From contig NZ_CABFVH010000003.1 of the NCBI RefSeq assembly GCF_902141855.1, positions 124,001-188,000 of the forward strand: a DNA stretch of 64,000 nt, in the 5' to 3' direction. Origin of the DNA: Methylobacterium dankookense. GTDB taxonomy: Bacteria; Pseudomonadota; Alphaproteobacteria; Rhizobiales; Beijerinckiaceae. The first letter of the stretch is position 1. The number at the start of each line of letters is the position of its first letter. Below, one piece after another: positions 62,123-64,000 of this stretch. Under the pieces are notes generated by a model, which had not been told where the DNA came from, did no database searches, and worked only from the letters and a program-made list of their open reading frames with translations. The position numbers were made by a program, and so were the translations under genes.

Positions 62123-63880
62123 TCACTGGGCGGCTTGGTGCGGCTTGCCCTTGCGGTGGCCGCCCTTGGCGGGCTCCTTCGGCCCGTCGCCGATCCGGCG
62201 GGCATGCTTCATCCCGCGGGGGTTCTTCGGCTTCGGTCCGTGCGGCGGGGGCGCCTCGCCGACCAGGGCCTCGACCTGGATCTCGGGGGAACCGTTGCGC
62301 GCGAAGGCGGCGGCGAAGGCCTGGGCGGCGCCGCCGCGGATCTCGAACTTGGTCTCGCGCTCGAAGATGCGGATCGCGCCGATCATCTCGCGGTCGACCT
62401 TGCCGCGGCGGGTCAGCAGCGGCAGCAGGCGGCGGGGATCGGCGTTGTCGCGCCGGCCGAGATTGAGCCGGAACCACACCGCCGGGCCCATCGCGGCGAT
62501 GCGCTCGGCATCCATCGGGTCGTAGGGCGCGCGGCTCGTGGCCGCCCCGCGCTTCTCGCCCGGATCGGTCACGTCCTCGGGCGCCGGCAGGCGGGAGCGG
62601 TAGACGCGGGCGAGGAGCGCCGCGAGATCGGCGGGCGAGCGCTCGGCCAGCAGCGTCTCGGCCAGCGTCACGTCCTCCTCCGCCAGCGGCTCGGTGAAGA
62701 GCGGGTCGGAGAGCATGCGCTCGCCGTCGAGACGGCGGATCTCGTCGGCCGAGGGTGGGCCCATCCATTCGGGCGTCACCTTGGCGATGGCCAGCATCTG
62801 CTCGGCCCGGCGGCGGCGGGCATTCGGCACGAGGAGCACGCTCACGCCCTTGCGGCCCGCGCGGCCGGTGCGGCCGGAGCGGTGCTGCATCACCTCGGCG
62901 TCGTGCGGCAGGTCGGCATGGATGACGAGGCTGAGCGTCGGCAGGTCGATGCCGCGGGCGGCGACGTCCGTGGCGACGCAGACCCGGGCGCGCCCGTCGC
63001 GGAGCGCCTGGAGCGCGGCGTTGCGCTCACCCTGGCCGAGCTCGCCCGATAGGGCGACCACCGAGAAGCCGCGCTCGGTCAGGCTCGCCTGGAGGTGGCG
63101 CACGGCGTTGCGGGTGTTGCAGAATACGATCGCGGTCGGCGCATCGGCCTCGCGCAGCACGTTGAGCACCACGTGCTCGATCTCGCGCGGCACCACCCGG
63201 ATCGCCCGGTAGGCGATGTCGGCATGGCCCCGGGTCTCGCCCTTGATCGCGAGGCGCAGGGCGTCGCGCTGGTAGCGCTCGGCGAGCGCCTCGATGTCCC
63301 GCGGCAGGGTCGCGGAGAACAGCAGCGTCGAACGCTCGGCGGGCGTGGCCGAGAGGATGAACTCGATGTCCTCGCGGAAGCCCAGGTCGAGCATCTCGTC
63401 GGCCTCGTCGAGAACGACGGCGCGCAGCGCGTCCGGCACAAGGTTGCCGCGCTCCAGATGGTCGCGCAGGCGCCCCGGCGTGCCGACGACGATGTGCACG
63501 CCGTCATAGAGCATCCGGGCCTCGCGGCGCGGATCCATGCCGCCCACGCAGGAGACGATCCGGCCGCCGGCCGGGGCGTAGAGCCAGGACAATTCGCGCT
63601 GCACCTGCAGGGCGAGCTCACGCGTCGGCGCGATCACCAGGGCGAGCGGCGCGCCGGGCGGGGGCAGCGCCTCGGCCTCCCCCATGAGGGTGCCGGCCAT
63701 GGCGAGGCCGTAGGCCACGGTCTTGCCGGAGCCGGTCTGGGCGGAGACGAGGAGGTCCCGGCCGGTGCCGGCCACCTCCAGCGTCGCCTCCAGGACGGCG
63801 CTCTGCACCGGGGTCGGCTCGGCATAGCCGCGCTCGTCGAGCGCCCGCGCGATGGCGGCGGGCAGGATGGGAAACGGCAA
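62123..63880 (-). CDS. DEAD-box ATP-dependent RNA helicase (DbpA-like)
   Basis: A 585-residue DEAD-box helicase. All core motifs are visible: the Q motif region ERGYAEPTPVQSAVLE, motif I SAQTGSGKT, Ia PTRELALQV, motif II VLDEADEM, motif III FSATLP, motif V ATDVAARGIDLP and motif VI HRSGRTGRAGR. The C-terminal part contains a DbpA-type RNA-binding fold (WFRLNLGRRDNADPRRLLPL) and ends in a basic tail (KGGHRKGKPHQ). It remodels RNA, probably in large-subunit ribosome assembly. The last 120 bases of the window, upstream of its ATG, show no other gene. Confidence 0.92.
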   Translation of the reverse strand: MPFPILPAAIARALDERGYAEPTPVQSAVLEATLEVAGTGRDLLVSAQTGSGKTVAYGLAMAGTLMGEAEALPPPGAPLALVIAPTRELALQVQRELSWLYAPAGGRIVSCVGGMDPRREARMLYDGVHIVVGTPGRLRDHLERGNLVPDALRAVVLDEADEMLDLGFREDIEFILSATPAERSTLLFSATLPRDIEALAERYQRDALRLAIKGETRGHADIAYRAIRVVPREIEHVVLNVLREADAPTAIVFCNTRNAVRHLQASLTERGFSVVALSGELGQGERNAALQALRDGRARVCVATDVAARGIDLPTLSLVIHADLPHDAEVMQHRSGRTGRAGRKGVSVLLVPNARRRRAEQMLAIAKVTPEWMGPPSADEIRRLDGERMLSDPLFTEPLAEEDVTLAETLLAERSPADLAALLARVYRSRLPAPEDVTDPGEKRGAATSRAPYDPMDAERIAAMGPAVWFRLNLGRRDNADPRRLLPLLTRRGKVDREMIGAIRIFERETKFEIRGGAAQAFAAAFARNGSPEIQVEALVGEAPPPHGPKPKNPRGMKHARRIGDGPKEPAKGGHRKGKPHQAAQ

Positions 63881-64000
63881 AGGTCAGGCTCTCACGGACC
63901 GGGAGGCCGGACGGGCGCGGACGGCGCGCTTCGCGTCGCGGGGCTGGCGGTCTCGAATCGGGTTGCGGAGCGTGCCTCTATAGCCGGTTCGCGCCGGATA

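Overview
The window is high-GC chromosomal DNA from an alphaproteobacterium, most likely a methylotroph of the Methylobacterium/Methylorubrum group. The evidence is a lanthanide-type XoxF methanol dehydrogenase, the Rhizobiales-type gene order lysC-ptsP-prfA-prmC-DUF4167 with ubiG divergent from lysC, a DksA of the alphaproteobacterial one-cysteine type, an RpoH-type sigma factor and several families of dispersed palindromic intergenic repeats. No lineage assignment was tested by a search. Almost everything is housekeeping or metabolic; no prophage, CRISPR array, toxin-antitoxin pair or intact insertion sequence was found.

Layout. 0-7.6 kb: argG, a duplicated-domain hypothetical protein, mtgA divergent from an ispA-type prenyl synthase, a hybrid histidine kinase, then about 0.8 kb of repeat-rich non-coding DNA and dksA. 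7.8-13.5 kb: an MBOAT O-acyltransferase with an SGNH-like partner, an acyl-CoA dehydrogenase, an MFS transporter and a single-domain response regulator. 13.7-18.5 kb: a perfect FNR/FixK-type box, an isochorismatase-family hydrolase, a small protein, orphan xoxF, a 39-residue membrane peptide and two secreted proteins. 18.7-21.1 kb: rpoH, an RluD-type pseudouridine synthase and tRNA-Glu.

21.1-22.9 kb is a decayed integration region beside tRNA-Glu. It holds an integrase tail, a broken LysR gene, an intact msrA, and fragments of a TonB-dependent receptor and a PepSY protein. It is followed by a LysR regulator facing a transport and catabolic operon at 24.1-31.1 kb: substrate-binding protein, LivH, a LivM-LivG fusion, LivF, a metal-dependent cyclase-family hydrolase and an amidase. 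The natural reading is uptake and hydrolysis of one amide-type or cyclic-amide nitrogen compound, but the substrate cannot be read from sequence.

31.2-39.6 kb: an IS3-type remnant, tRNA-Pro, a glycosyltransferase, an 8-oxoguanine-deaminase-like amidohydrolase, msrQ, a Uma2-family protein, an adenosine-kinase-type PfkB protein, a quinone oxidoreductase and ubiG. 39.7-51.6 kb: lysC, ptsP (PTS-Ntr enzyme I), prfA, prmC, a low-complexity DUF4167 protein, a methyltransferase-like protein, rlmE, a Ppx/GppA phosphatase, an unusual response regulator and a two-domain cold-shock protein. 51.7-64 kb: a porin-like stub, a YafK-type L,D-transpeptidase, a metallo-beta-lactamase-fold hydrolase, an APC permease, a TenA-family protein, a NarL/UhpA-type two-component pair, two hypothetical proteins, another repeat-rich non-coding stretch and a DbpA-like DEAD-box helicase.

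The most unusual material lies between genes: four repeat families (called A-D here) recur at distant sites, two non-coding blocks carry LexA-like boxes ahead of a family D repeat, and several good palindromic operator candidates are visible.
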